Source of the DNA: Cryptomeria japonica
Lineage: Eukaryota; Streptophyta; Pinopsida; Cupressales; Cupressaceae
DNA length: 64,000 bases
NCBI RefSeq assembly: GCF_030272615.1
Contig: NC_081414.1
Coordinates: 812,795,069 to 812,859,068 of the forward strand
Direction: 5' to 3'
Position numbers and translations under genes: made by a program. The notes beneath the pieces are model-generated. The model saw only the letters and a program-made list of their open reading frames with translations, was not told where the DNA came from and searched no databases. Numbering within the stretch: the stretch's first letter is position 1; every line of letters starts with the position of its first letter. Shown piece by piece: positions 10,741 through 22,403 of this stretch.

Positions 10741-11100
10741 GAAGTGTTGTAATTTGTAACCTTGCACAATTTACACAAATTTATGTGCCCCTACTTTCAT
10801 GTGTCCCATCTTATCTCTCACCCAAGTCCATTTTAGACCTTTTTACCTCAAAACTAATGTCATCTTTCTGCACGGTAATCTAAACCCTAACATTGAGTTG
10901 TTTTCTCTTCATTTCTCATTTATTTGCCCTATTTTCGATGAACGGGTGCACTCAAGGCACTCTTGTCTATATAGGGGTGCCCAGGGCATCCTTGCCTTCC
11001 TTAAAAAAGGCATATTTAAATATGTCAGTGCACTTCCCCTTCTTGGTGATTTTGGATCTTGGTGTCTCAATTTAACCATTGGAGGTCACCCTAATTGCTG
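10741..11100. other. unique stretch, no gene recognised
   Basis: Mixed-composition DNA between two GA tracts. An open frame from 10799 runs into the following GA tract and has no family resemblance. Nothing else is seen. Confidence 0.4.
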
Positions 11101-11228
11101 CGAAGAAGGGAGAGAGGGAGAGAGTGAGAAAGAGAGGGGTGAGATAGATAAAGGGGGATACAAGAGGAGAGTTGATGAATTAGGAGAATGGGAGAGAGGT
11201 AAAAAGAGTTAGAGGGAAAGAGATAGAG
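11101..11228. repeat. GA-rich tract related to 44800-44880
   Basis: Contains GAGGGGTGAGATAGATAAAG followed by GATGAATTA. The same succession is found at about 44807-44860, so this is a dispersed repeat and not just biased composition. Confidence 0.65.
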
Positions 11229-11480
11229 ACCATATGGTATCCTAAGGGGTTATATGGTGTTCTACGACCCCTCAAGACACCATATGACTCCTTAGGACAC
11301 CATATGGTGTCGTTATTGGTTGTATTGTGTCCTAAGGGGTCATATGGTGTTCTATGATCCCTTAGTACACCATATAACCACTTAGGTGTTGTTAGGAGTC
11401 ATATTGTGTCCTAAGGGGTCAGATGGTGTCTTATGACCCTGTAGTACACCAAATGCTATTGTTATGTGTCATATGGTGTC
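11229..11480. repeat. ATATGG palindromic repeat block, copy 2
   Basis: Alternating direct and inverted copies of the CATATGGTGTCCTAAGGGG word, as at 1771-2240. Confidence 0.8.
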
Positions 11481-11484
11481 CCAG

Positions 11485-11850
11485 GCGTTGTCTCAAGTAA
11501 ATATATCTATGCCTCTGCTAGAAGTAATGAAGTTCCTAGATTACAAGAATGAGACATTGAAAATTATATCTAATGTCAGAGAAGTAAGTAGGGAAGATCC
11601 TAAATCAAAAGAGGATTCTCATGTGGTGTATCTTGGCACGTCTATTACCAAAAATCTCACATAGGTAGATCCTTTCTATCTAACATTTCTAATATATGGA
11701 TACTTTTGCATATAGTTTCATCATAGGAGCACTTATTGTTGGATTATATGTGTAGGTGATATGTTGCAATGTCTTCATAAAAAGGCATCACTTGGGCATA
11801 TTCAAGGGAAGTGTTGAGTATGATGGCATTTTGGCAATGCTAATCTTCAC
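11485..11850 (+). pseudogene. Ty3/gypsy Gag-protease fragment (decayed)
   Basis: The plus strand reads ALSQVNISMPLLEVMKFLDY, then VVYLGTSI and VDPFYLTFLI. This matches the segment just before the protease of plant gypsy polyproteins. A stop follows LTSITKNLT at about 11662, and the downstream reading is broken. No flanking LTRs were found, so it is an orphan fragment. Confidence 0.5.
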
Positions 11851-11979
11851 AATTAGTCTCATTGCAAGAGTACTTTTTGGAAGGTCAACACAGAGTAGGG
11901 TTGTGAGCATGTGTAGAGAGGTAAATGGTGTAGTAGAAACCCTTCAATATGATTATTAAAAGTTGCATCCATAAAGAGG

Positions 11980-12840
11980 GCTTTCTTTTGCAAAAACTGC
12001 AAAATTTTGCTTATTGGCATAAGTAATCCCGATGAGATTGCCTAAGGAGGAACGGGTATGTTGATCAGAGTAACTCATGCCGATGGTGTTTCCTAAAGTG
12101 TGAGTGGTGGAAAAAGGTGTGACTAAGTGGAAATCCATCGGGGCAAGTTACGACGATGATATGATAGGAGGTCGAGGTCATTGGGATAACATACACTATC
12201 GGCAATGAGCAAAAAATGTCATCCCGATACCCAATGGGGTTATTGATGGAGCTCTTGCCGATAACCGATGGAGTGTTGTCTTCATAGAGGTGACATCAAG
12301 TTATCGAGAGGTTCCAATTTATGTTGCCCCGATACCTGATGCACTAAATGGAGAAGGCGACTCTATCGGAGAGACTCTCTCCGATAAAGTGATACCAAGC
12401 AAGAAGGAGAGTTAGACTCATTGGGATAACATACATTGTCGGGGAGATGCGTTTTGGGTTATCCCAATGCCCAATGAGGAAGATGAGCTCAGCACAAACG
12501 AAGTGACTACATTGGGGAAGCCTACACCAATAAGACCGAAACAACCCGATAAGGAGAGTAAGGTGCAAGAAGACTCATCGGGATAGCTTACGCTATTGGA
12601 GAAACATTTTTAGAGTTGTGTTGATGCTCGATGGGCAAAATGCCATAGAGGGAAGATCTATCAGGGAGACTATAACTATCGGAAGCAAGGAAAATACACT
12701 ATGCCGACACCCGATGAAGAAATCGGTGAAAGTTACGCTGATCAAAAGGAAAGTTAGATGTCATGGCACCATTGGATGAAGTATTAAGTGACTTCATTCC
12801 GAAGGCCGATTGAGCGACTGGAGGAATAAACCAAAGAAGG
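11980..12840. repeat. degenerate repeats with ATCGGGATAAC / GTTATCCCGAT words
   Basis: The words CATTGGGATAACATACA (at about 12159 and 12419) and CCCGATACCCAATGGGG or CCCAATGCCCAATGAGG recur at about 260-bp spacing in both orientations, with many CCGAT/ATCGG words between. It looks like an old tandem, partly inverted repeat. No coding region. Confidence 0.5.
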
Positions 12841-12849
12841 TTTCATCTA

Positions 12850-14084
12850 AGAGAGACAAGATTCATGGAGCATTGTTTAGGCACATGGTGTGTTAATGGA
12901 AAATTTGACTAACATAGCATGTTAGTCACTTTCGCTGATTCACAGACTACGTGGCTGCCATTTCCTTTTGCCCCGTGAAAGAGCTAATTCAACTAACATA
13001 GCGTGTTAGTAGCTTTCGCTGATTCGCAGGTTGCATGGCCACCATTTCTTTTTGCCCTGCGAAATAATGAATTTGACAAACATAGTGTGTTAGTTTGTGA
13101 ATCAGCAAAAGCGACTAACACACTATGTTAGTTGAATTCGTTGTTTTGCAGGGCAAAGGGAAATGGTGGCCACGCAGTCCATGAATCAGTGAAAGTGACT
13201 AACATGCTATATTAGTCAAATTCGTTGTTTTGCGGTCCAAAAGGAAATGGAAGCCACGCAGTCCACAAATCAGCGAAATCAACTAACACGCTATGTTAGT
13301 CGAATTTGTTGTTTTGCGAGGCAAAAGGAAATGGTGGCCATGCAATCCAAGAATCAACAAAAGCGACTAACACACCATGTTAGTCGAATTCACCATTTCA
13401 CGGGGCAAAAGGAAATGGTGGCCATGTAGCTCGCGAAACAGTGAAAGCTACTAACACGCTATGTTAGTCAAATTCGTTGTTTCGCAGGGCAAAAGGAAAT
13501 GGTGGCCATGCAGTCTGTGAATCAGCGAAAGCGACTAACATGCCATGTTAGTCAAATTCATTGTTTTGTGGGGCAAAATGAAATGGCAGCCATGCAATCT
13601 GCGAATCAGCGAAAGCAACTAACATGCCATGTTAGTCGAATTTGTCGTTTCGCAGGGCAAAAGCAAATGGTAGCCACGCACTTTGCGAATCAACGAAAGC
13701 GACTAACATGCCATGTTAGTCGAATTTTCCATTTTGCAAGGCAAAAGGAAATGGTGGCCACGGATTCCGCGAATCAACAAAAGCGACTAACATGCCATGT
13801 TAGCCGAATTCATCATTTCGCGGTCCAAAAGGAAATGGTGGCCATGCAACCCACAAATCGATGAAATCTACTAACACTCTATGTTAGTCAAATTCGTTGT
13901 TTCACATGGCAAAAGGAAATGGTGGCCACGCAGTCCACGAATCAGCGAAAGCGACTAACATGCTATATTAGTCAAATTCACTATTTCACGGGGCAAAAGG
14001 AAATGGCTACCACGCAGTCCGTGAATCAACAAAAGTGACTAACACGCTATATGCCTAAACAACGTTCCATGAATCTTCTCTCTT
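12850..14084. mobile_element. Foldback-like element made of 84-bp units
   Basis: About 34-bp terminal inverted repeats (12850-12883 and 14052-14084; shared core GATTCATGGA...GTTTAGGCA) enclose tandem 84-bp units. The left arm (to about 13095) has roughly 2.5 units in one orientation. The right arm (about 13100-14050) has roughly 11 units in the opposite one. Each unit carries the dyad CTAACATGCCATGTTAG and words such as GGCAAAAGGAAATGG. The unit length is a multiple of three, so stretches of the array translate without stops; I do not regard that as a gene. Structure and unequal arms resemble foldback (FB) elements. A target-site duplication is not clear because the flank is CT-rich. Confidence 0.65.
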
Positions 14085-14515
14085 TCCCTCTCTCTCCCAT
14101 TCTTTCTCTCTTAAGTTTCTCTCTCTGCCTCTATCTCTCTATCTCACTCTCCTCCTCTATCAAGTGTATCTCTTTCCCACTCTCTCCCTACCTCCGCCCT
14201 CCCTTTCTCTTTTTCACTTAACTCTCTCTCTCTCTCCCATTCTGTATCTTTGAAGTCTATCTCACTCTCCCCTTCTCTCATGTGTATCTCTCTCTTATTC
14301 TCTCCCTCTCTCCTCCCCCTCCCTCTCTCCCTTTCTCATTACCTCTCTTTCTCACTCTCTCCCTCTTTTTGCACCTCTCTCTAGTCTTTATTACTCTCCT
14401 TCCATCCCTTTCTCCCTCTCACTCAAACTCTCTCTACCTCTCACCCTCTCTTTCTCTCTCTCTCACCTTCTTTCCCTCCATCTCTTTGGTCTGTCTTTCT
14501 CGATCTCGATCACGA
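14085..14515. repeat. CT-rich polypyrimidine tract
   Basis: CTCTCTC and CCCTCTC words with few purines. Apparent proteins here are Ser/Leu/Pro artefacts. Confidence 0.85.
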
Positions 14516-14633
14516 TCAAAGCTGCAGCTAAATCTGTTGATCACAATCAATGATCTATAATTTTTGAAAAATTTTGTGTTATTGACTTTTCATTTGATTG
14601 ATGTGCGGTTTTGGAGCCAGTTTAGCTACAACC

Positions 14634-14910
14634 ATCATATAACATGAAGGTAACCATGAGATAACATTGCAGATTATTGACCAGATTTTGTATAACATGA
14701 AGGTTGCTATAGGATAACATGGTAGATTATTGACCATATTTTATATAACACGAAGGTTTTTTACATGAAAAAATAGTAGATTGTTCACAGGATTTTGTAA
14801 TATAGTCAATAATCTGTCATGTTATCTTGTAATAACTTTCGTGTTCTATGAAATCCGATCAATAATCTGCAATGTTATCTTGTGGTTACCTTCATGTTAT
14901 ATGACATCCT
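14634..14910. repeat. inverted-repeat cluster of 53-bp units
   Basis: Three direct units (TATAACATGA at 14638, 14691 and 14744) each run on to GATAACAT...AGATTATTGACC. They are followed by inverted copies (GTCAATAATCTG...GTTATCTTG, then TTCATGTTATATGA) up to about 14907. The whole could fold into a long imperfect hairpin. Confidence 0.65.
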
Positions 14911-15104
14911 GTCAATAACCTATCATGTTCGAAGACTGTAATATATCCTAGATCTGAGTTATGATGAACTCAGCATAAAAAAGAAGAATTCATGCATAAC
15001 ACGAAGGTAAGTTGAAAATAACAGATCTCGACAAATTTTGTTTTTTGAATTCATTATATGCTTATTTACTTTTTGAGTTCATATTTTGAGTAGATTTAGT
15101 ATGT

Positions 15105-15609
15105 CTCTCCTCTTCTACATCCCTCCTCTCTGTAGGTATCTCCCTCCCTTTCTTTCCCTCTCCCTCTATATCTCCCCATCTACACATACCCCATATCTAT
15201 CTTGCTACCCCACACTCTTTTATTTTGTCTTCCTCTAGTATTCTCTCTCTACTATCTAGGTCATCACCTTTCTCTCCTCTCTCTAGGTTTCTCACTCCCT
15301 TCCTCTCCACCTATCAACCTCTACATCCATGTCTCATTACCCACCTCTCTCTATCCCCCTCTATCTATCTCAATCCTCTATCTCACCATCTAGGTCTCTC
15401 ATCTCTCTTTCCCCATCTAGTTCTCTCATCTATCTATTTGTCCCCTATCTAGTTCTCTACCTCTCTCTCCCCCTCTATCTCTCTCCCACTTTACACCTAT
15501 CTATTTCTAAAATCTCTCCTTCTCTTCTCTCTCTTCCCTCACCTCTTTATCTCCTCCTTCCCTAGGTCTTTCACTCCATCCCTATCTACCTCTCCCTCAA
15601 TCCCTTCTT

Positions 15610-15695
<86 letters not shown>

Positions 15696-16555
15696 ATTCT
15701 TTCGTCTCTCCTCTTATCCCTCCCTCTTATTCGTGTGTATGCAAGGAATGCCATGTTTCTGTTGGCAATTGACACTTGTCTGGTGGTTATCGATGCTTGA
15801 TTAATGGTTTACTCTCCCTTTCTTCTCTATATTACTTCTCTCTCTCTCTCCCCTCTCTAGGTCTCTCCTATACTCTCTCCCTCTCTCTCTCACCTTCCCT
15901 CCTTATCTCCATATATATTGTTCCTTTCCCCCTCCATCTCTCTTCTCCTCCTAATGTTTCTCTCCACTCTCTCTTTGTTCTCTTGATCACTACCTATCCC
16001 TCCCAACATCTCTCTCCATACCTATTTTTCTCTCTTATTTTCTTCTATCTCTCCCTCACCTATCTACCTCTTCCCTCTCTAGGTCTCTCAGTCACTCCCT
16101 ACCCACCTCTCCCTCTCTTCTTAGATATCTCTTTCTCTTTATTCTTCCCTCTCTCCTCTTCTCTCTCCCTTCCCTCTCTAGGTCATCACCTCTCCCTCGA
16201 TATAGTATTTAGATAATAGGTTGTAGGATATAATAATTACAATATAAGGTACAAGATTGATGGTACATGGTTCAGGGAACAAAGGGTTGAGGGTAGTGGT
16301 CGTATTGATTCCTCCCTCTATCTCTCCATCTTCCTCTCTCTCTCTTCTCTCTCACCTCTCTCTCTATGAACCATGGTCTCTCCCTCCCTCTCTGTCTCCC
16401 CCTTCCTTACCCTCATATATATCTTCCTCCCCTACTCTATCATACTCTCTTTCTCTCCCCTCTCTCCATTATCTAGGTCGTCACCTTTCCCTCCTAGCCT
16501 CTCTCTCCCTCTCTTGCATTTCTAGGTTTCTCCCTCCTCTCTCCACCTCTATACT
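15105..16555. repeat. long CT-rich region, flank of element 3
   Basis: About 1.4 kb of polypyrimidine-rich DNA with CTCTCTAGGTC recurring. It is broken by two short mixed pieces, about 15733-15815 and 16200-16310. Element 3 inserted at its right edge. The piece 16250-16470 is homologous to 44493-44720 on the other side of element 3. Confidence 0.8.
15614..15692. repeat. perfect (CT)n microsatellite, about 40 units
   Basis: Uninterrupted CT dinucleotides over about 79 bases. Confidence 0.95.
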
Positions 16556-17154
16556 TGTTGCCCTCATATTTAGCATACTTATTATTTGAATTTCAAATTG
16601 TTCCCAAGGATGAAAAGAGCTCTAATGACTGTTTATGCGTAGGTAATGAGCGCGTTGTCCAAGGTCATTGCTAGTCAAAGTCTGAAAAATGGAAGAATTT
16701 TGAGAATTACCACAAATTGAGAAAAACCAGTTAACATTCAGGATATGAATATCATTTTGTATCACATGTCCAACTTTCACCTGAACCCAGTTCATACTTT
16801 GTCATATTTTAAACTTTCAATTTTTGGTGTCTGTTGCTCCCAAATGATTAAAATATCTCATTTAAGGCTTCATCATGAGGCATAAATAATTGTGTAAATC
16901 TATTTCCCTACCATTGACGTGTGTTTCAAATTTTAGGACCTAACTCCATACCGTTTGAAAGTTATGCCATTTTTCTCCAAAGCGTTATATTTAAAATATT
17001 TAAATTATTTCTCAAATGATAATTTAATATTTTAAATTATTTCATTATGTTTGATCATTTGCAATAAAAAAATCATCTTCAGTCATCCATGGCATTCTTC
17101 CTTGATCCATTCTCAGTGAAAAATGGTATCCAATGTGTAAGGGATAGCTTGCTC

Positions 17155-17455
17155 AACTAGAAGGTTAGAAATGCTCAGTTTTTGAGCATTCTTAACCTCA
17201 TTTCTTAACCATTTTGTCAAGAAGGTTAGAAATGCTCAGTTTTTGAGCATTCTTAACCTCATTTCTTAACAATTTTGTCAAGAAGCTTAGAAATGCTCAC
17301 TTTTTGAGCATTTCTAACCCATATTTCTAACCTATCACGAAAAGGTTAAGAATACTAAAAAATTGAGCATTTCTAACCTCATTTCTTAACCTTGCAAGCC
17401 CCACTTTATCAAGAAGGTTAGAAATGCTCAATTTTTGAGCATTCTTAACTTCTTA
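17155..17455. repeat. U3 hairpin array, 5' LTR of element 3
   Basis: About five tandem units of roughly 61 bp. Each contains an inverted repeat of the form GGTTAGAAATGCTCA-TTTT-TGAGCATTCTTAACC followed by TCATTTCTTAAC. Later units vary, but pairing is kept by changes on both arms (TGAGCATTTCTAACC). Confidence 0.8.
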
Positions 17456-17589
17456 TAGATTTTATCAAAGAAAGAATTTTTTTAAAAAAGAGAGAAAAGT
17501 AAAGGAAGACTACAAACAAGGTTATGGGCATTCAAAATGAATTGAAGAAGGTGTGCAAAATTTGGAAGGCATAGACAAGCTACAAACCA

Positions 17590-18330
17590 TTTGACATAAT
17601 GCCTCACAGAGATGCCATCTTATGGCTGTCAAAATTGCATATCATGCACACAATGGAGTTATTGAAAACATTTTTACAACTACCAGTAGTATATTGATCT
17701 TCAAGCAAGCAGAATTTAATTGCACAACATTGCACTTCAATGTTGCAAATATGGAACATTGACAACACATGTGGACTGTTTGACCAAATTATTTGGTAGA
17801 TTTGGAAGGCAGTGTGGAAGTCAAGACAATGCATGTGAGCTGTTTTAAAAGATTTGGAAGGCAGCATGGGAGTATGAATAGCACATGAAAACTGTTTGTT
17901 AACTGCTCGTAAAAATTCCTCAAAGTAACGTGGTCTCATGTATACCACACATGGCACGCATGTTAATTGTTTGGTGAAATTCCTCAAAGTAATGTGGTCT
18001 CATGTAAACGGTGTAGGCAGCGCATATCAAACTTTGGCAAAATCCCTCACAAAAACGTAGTCTCATGGCATATATGTTTGACAATGCATGTGGACTGTGG
18101 AAGATGTTAATTCCAGCAGGTGTAATGTTTGACAAAATTCTTCAAGATGCTATAGATCATGGAAAATCTGTATGCATAGACTAATGCAGTATATTGTTTG
18201 ACAGAATGTCTCAAGCTATTGTTGGAAGGAATCACCATGGACATGAATGCACCATGGCATCCCAGACCACGCATGTAAACTATTTGATGGACTCCCTCAG
18301 AGAAGCATGGTCTCATGGCATATGAAATGA
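17590..18330. repeat. degenerate repeats in U3 of element 3
   Basis: Words TCCCTCA/TCCTCAAAGTAACGTGGTCTCATG and TGTTTGACA recur roughly every 60-120 bp in the stretch before the U3 coding remnant. The unit boundaries are blurred. The matching part of the 3' LTR (about 39000-39700) shows the same pattern. Confidence 0.5.
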
Positions 18331-18981
18331 GTAAGGTTGATTTTCACAACCTTTTCCAGCATCCACCTTGCCAATGAAAAGAGGGAATCAATCAATCCTC
18401 AGCATTATATCATATAAGTAAAAGAAAAAGAATTACATCTGCAACTTTGGAGAATATGAGTGAAGATCATAAGGCATCATGCTAGCCCATAAAATTTTCC
18501 ACATGGCATTTTAGGCACCATGGTATGTGAGCCATGAAGCATAGACAATACACAAGCTATTCAATAGAATACTTCTTGCTAAATGTGGAGAGAAGAGTTT
18601 TACATGTTACGGATCAGGAATGTTGAAATGGTGAAATGGATTTTCAGTCAAGCCGCAGAGATAAATTTTTGTCAGATGTTGTAGACGCAACCGCTCCAGT
18701 AGCCATATATTGCAAATCAGGGTGAAAGTGTGGGAAATGTCACAGGATATAGAGGTATAGGCGATTCTCATGAAGCTTGATAAAATGCCTTTAAGGAATG
18801 CAGACTTGTATCTAGCAATCACATGTTGATGTGAATAATCAAAGCAAGATTTATGTCACGATTGGAAATGTCTTGATATTGGAAGGCTTTCAATATATGG
18901 AAGGAGTACATGAAATGTTTTGACAAAATTATGAATCCTCTTTAAAATAGTGAAAAGTGGGTATTATTTTTATTTGACATA

Positions 18982-21900
18982 ATGAAATACAAGTTACATA
19001 GCCCTGATTATGCTCCCATTCTTAAATGTTCACATTCAAATATTGGAGATACCAAGTTGGGAAATGTATGTCTTGCAAACTTCTGGAAAACAATGGAAAG
19101 GGAGGATAAGACTTTGACAGCTCAGAGATTATTAGACAGTGGACTAGCTCACACAGCAGGATATCCCACATCGATGCAATGTCCAGAGTTAGTTCTGGAA
19201 TGCATGAAAGCATTTAATCTAGACACAAAAGAAATTAGGACGGCAAAAGGTAACGTGGTCACCAATCTTGATCCAGTTTCCATTGCTATAACTTTTAGGT
19301 TACCTTTCAGAGATCAATTCACGGAGATAAACAGGGAATATGCCGAAAGTTATTTTATCAATAATGAAGCCCAGTGCTTTAATAACATAGCCAGAAAGTG
19401 GTTAACAAAACCAAGAAAAGGAAAAAAACAGCTTCCGAAAATAATTCACGAGTCTTTGTTGATGGAAGATATCGCTAATATGGTTATTTTCTTGACTCAA
19501 ATGACTTGGAAGGATGGATGTTCTTATTCATTAATATCATATGTGAGGGCATACAATTCATTAATTGGGTTGAGATTATCAGCAATAATCTTTGCGATCA
19601 GTTACTCAAACTAAAGGACAATCATAACTTCTACATGACATCGTACCTCTTCTATGCTATTGTTGGGATGAAGAAATGGCCAGGATTAAATGTTGAAGGC
19701 ATTTATGATGATTTGACCCAAATTTACAATTATCATCCACAATTGCAGTTGAGGGAAACTTATCATCACTTCAGGAGGATTAATGATGCTTTCACTATGT
19801 TGACAGTAAGAGAACTGTAGGGAATTATTCGACTCAGAATATCCTTAGAAGCAGCAGCATTGATTCAGAAATATGGTAGTTATTTTATACAGTTTCCAAA
19901 GTTCACATACATTCAGATAGGAGGTTATGAAGGCTTCCCTCTTATGTTACCAAGCTTTGTTGAAGATAAGTTGGTCCTCATTGAGGTATGCCGACACATT
20001 GCACAAGTCAACAAAATTTGCCGAAATAAAAGAAAGGGTATCATTTCTTTTCCCATTGGACTTGGTTATTATAGTTGTGAGAGCCATTCAGATGCTCAAA
20101 GTATCGAGAGGTCTACAGCAAATATTCACCTAAATGCTTATGAGATGAGATTTCCCTTTGATAGCAAAGGATATGCTACAGGAGAGTTAGAGCTAAGTGT
20201 CGGATTTGAACACTTTCCTGATATGGAAGATTTTTGGCAAGACTGCGAAGATGATTTTGAAGTGCGGAAAAGAGACTGGATGAGATTTTCTATTAAGAAG
20301 ATAATTGATAATAGAATTGAAATAAATGTAAATGGCATTGAAGATGATGAATCTGATTTGATCGATGGTTTTTACTTTGAAAGGATTCAGCTTCTTCCAC
20401 TTCCACCCATCAATTGGTCAATTTTAGAAATAAGGAGTATTCAAGAAAGATCAACTTATGTGGTTCGAAGGACTCTCGAATGGGTTAAAGGCAATAGGAT
20501 TGAGTCTATGACAACTAGACCTTCAAATAAAGCTAATTCCTCAAAGGATAAAAATGGGGCACGGGGAAGTTCTTCCATTCCAACTAATTCACAAAGATCT
20601 AATCCAGGGATGGGTTCACACTAAAATGTTTTCAAAGGAGGCGACGATGGAGAAGACCCAGAAAAAGGCAAGGATCTTGCCAAGGCATGTGAAGTCAACT
20701 CTGTCATTAAGAAGAAGAGATCAAAGACAAAGGGAAAAATAGTCAATCTTGTCCAAGAGCTTGAAGATGAATTAGAAATTGCTTCACCCCGACATCCTCC
20801 CAATATTGAAAATCAGCAATTTCCTTCCATCTCACCAACTATCATTATTTCTTCACCCCAACAGGATGATTTTGCTATTCATGAGGAAGTTGAAATAAAT
20901 GATACTCAAGCTGAAATTCAATCTCCACCATTCCCAAATAATTTAGCATCTTTAACCTCTGCATATGTGAACAATAAAGAAACATTACCATCATCCTCAT
21001 CATTTTGGTTACAACAGAGTTTGCAGAAAAAAAAAGAGAAATGTTCAGCTGGTAACTCCTAGTTTTGATGCAGTCGTAAATGTACTTCACAGGACAGCTG
21101 AATCCAAGAAAACCAAAGTCGCATCTAGATTTGGGCATTAATCCATCCTCAGGAAACTTATGTGTTGAAATAGCTCATCCCATTATTGAAAAGGATATAA
21201 ATGAAGCTAATGAGGCTGATTTTAGTATGACACAGTTGGATCTAGGTCCTACAACACATGAAGGAGTTGTTCATAATTTTCAAATTTCAGCAGCTATCCT
21301 TATCGATAAAGCAAATAAAGATAAGGAAACTAAGGATCAACTTAAGCAGCAAATTCAAGTTCTTTCATCCCACATCAAATCAATTGTGGATTCTTTAGAT
21401 ACACAATTGGAGTTGGCCTCAACTTCTACATTGGCACACGCTGGAGGAATTATTGAGAAAAAGGTGGTGGAAGATAATCAAATGAAGTCCGAAGCACAAG
21501 ATTATATTGAGAAGGCCAAAGAGATTCACATTAAGTTGGATGCACAGGAACAAGAAATTGCAGCAGAATTGAAGAATGCTAAAGAGCAAGAGATATCTTG
21601 GCAAGATACTTTACACAAATTCCAAAAGATGGCAAAAAGAGACATGAGTGTACTCATTGCTGAGAAGGTCTTCTCTCATAAAGAAGAAAATTAGTCCCAT
21701 ACATAGTGCAAAAGTATAAGTTGGAAAATGGAGAATATCAAGCAATGCTTGGATGAATATCAAAAACTCTTGATAGCTTGTGAACAAATAAAGATGAAGA
21801 TAAAAGAAGATACAATGAATATCATTGGTGATGTATCGGTAAAAGAGCAATTTCAGCAAATGGACAAGCAACTGCTCTTAATCAAGTTTCATGACAGAAT

Positions 21901-22158
21901 TAATTCTGAGTTAATAGATGTACAGGTGTCAGATGCAAATAAGATGAAGAGACTCAGTGTTGTTTCAGTTGCCTTAGAGGTTTGTGATATGTCTTCATAT
22001 TTTCAGGGTTTGGTCAATATTCAAGATAACCAAGCAACTGCCAACTAAAAATGGATAATGTGATCATTCCCAGGTACAAGTTCATGGTGGACGCGCTCAA
22101 ATCATACAAGTCATTCAAGGCCAAAGCACCAATTCAACAGAAGAAAATAATTAGTTAG
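18982..22158 (+). pseudogene. U3-encoded long ORF of element 3, 5' LTR copy
   Basis: A coding remnant lying wholly within the LTR, upstream of its TATA box and on the same strand as pol. The first segment (18982-19614) reads from MKYKLHSPDYAPILKCSH to NMVIFLTQMTWKDG. The reading then moves by -1 near 19500-19520 to a frame that continues GWMFLFINIICEG through a globular region to a Lys/Asp/Glu-rich linker. A further shift near 21030 leads to a helical, coiled-coil-like C-terminus (KANKDKETKDQLKQQIQVL; IKMKIKEDTMNIIGDVSV). Private defects include a TAG near 19818, a TAA near 20622, a roughly 50-base deletion near 21480 and a 1-base loss near 22045. No Gag, RT or integrase motif is present and I do not recognise the family with certainty. 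Confidence 0.7.
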
Positions 22159-22396
22159 CATTCTTTTTGGGATATCGAAAAGCAACACCATGTTCACATC
22201 TTTGTATATTTTATTTTGTTATGTGATACCTGGTTAGTCTTTAGTTTATTGCTGATTTTCCATAGCATAGAGTCAAGGTTAATAGGTTGACTATTTCTGC
22301 ACATAAATTTGCTAGTTATTAACTTTTTGTAATTTGTGCAGAAATGAGTTAGTTACTAACTCAAAATCAAGTTAGTTATGAGGTTATTGGTGAGAC

Positions 22397-22403
22397 TATA
22401 AAT
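22397..22403 (+). promoter_or_regulatory. TATA box of element 3 5' LTR
   Basis: TATAAAT inside GAGACTATAAATGCTAG, about 600 bases before the LTR end and conserved in the other LTR. It places the whole coding remnant in U3. Confidence 0.6.

Noticed and set aside
13247-13864. Open frames with 28-residue repeats (MVA.QS.NQRKRLT type)
   Set aside because: The 84-bp unit is a multiple of three, so a stop-free unit gives a long frame. The frames are interrupted in other units and the array is foldback DNA.
14282-16589. Several Ser/Leu/Pro-rich open frames
   Set aside because: Low-complexity CT tract in three frames, with no start context and no domain.
19479-19612. Programmed -1 frameshift in the U3 ORF
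   Set aside because: No convincing slippery heptamer was seen where both frames are open. A single-base loss in the parent is simpler; the point is kept only as an open question.
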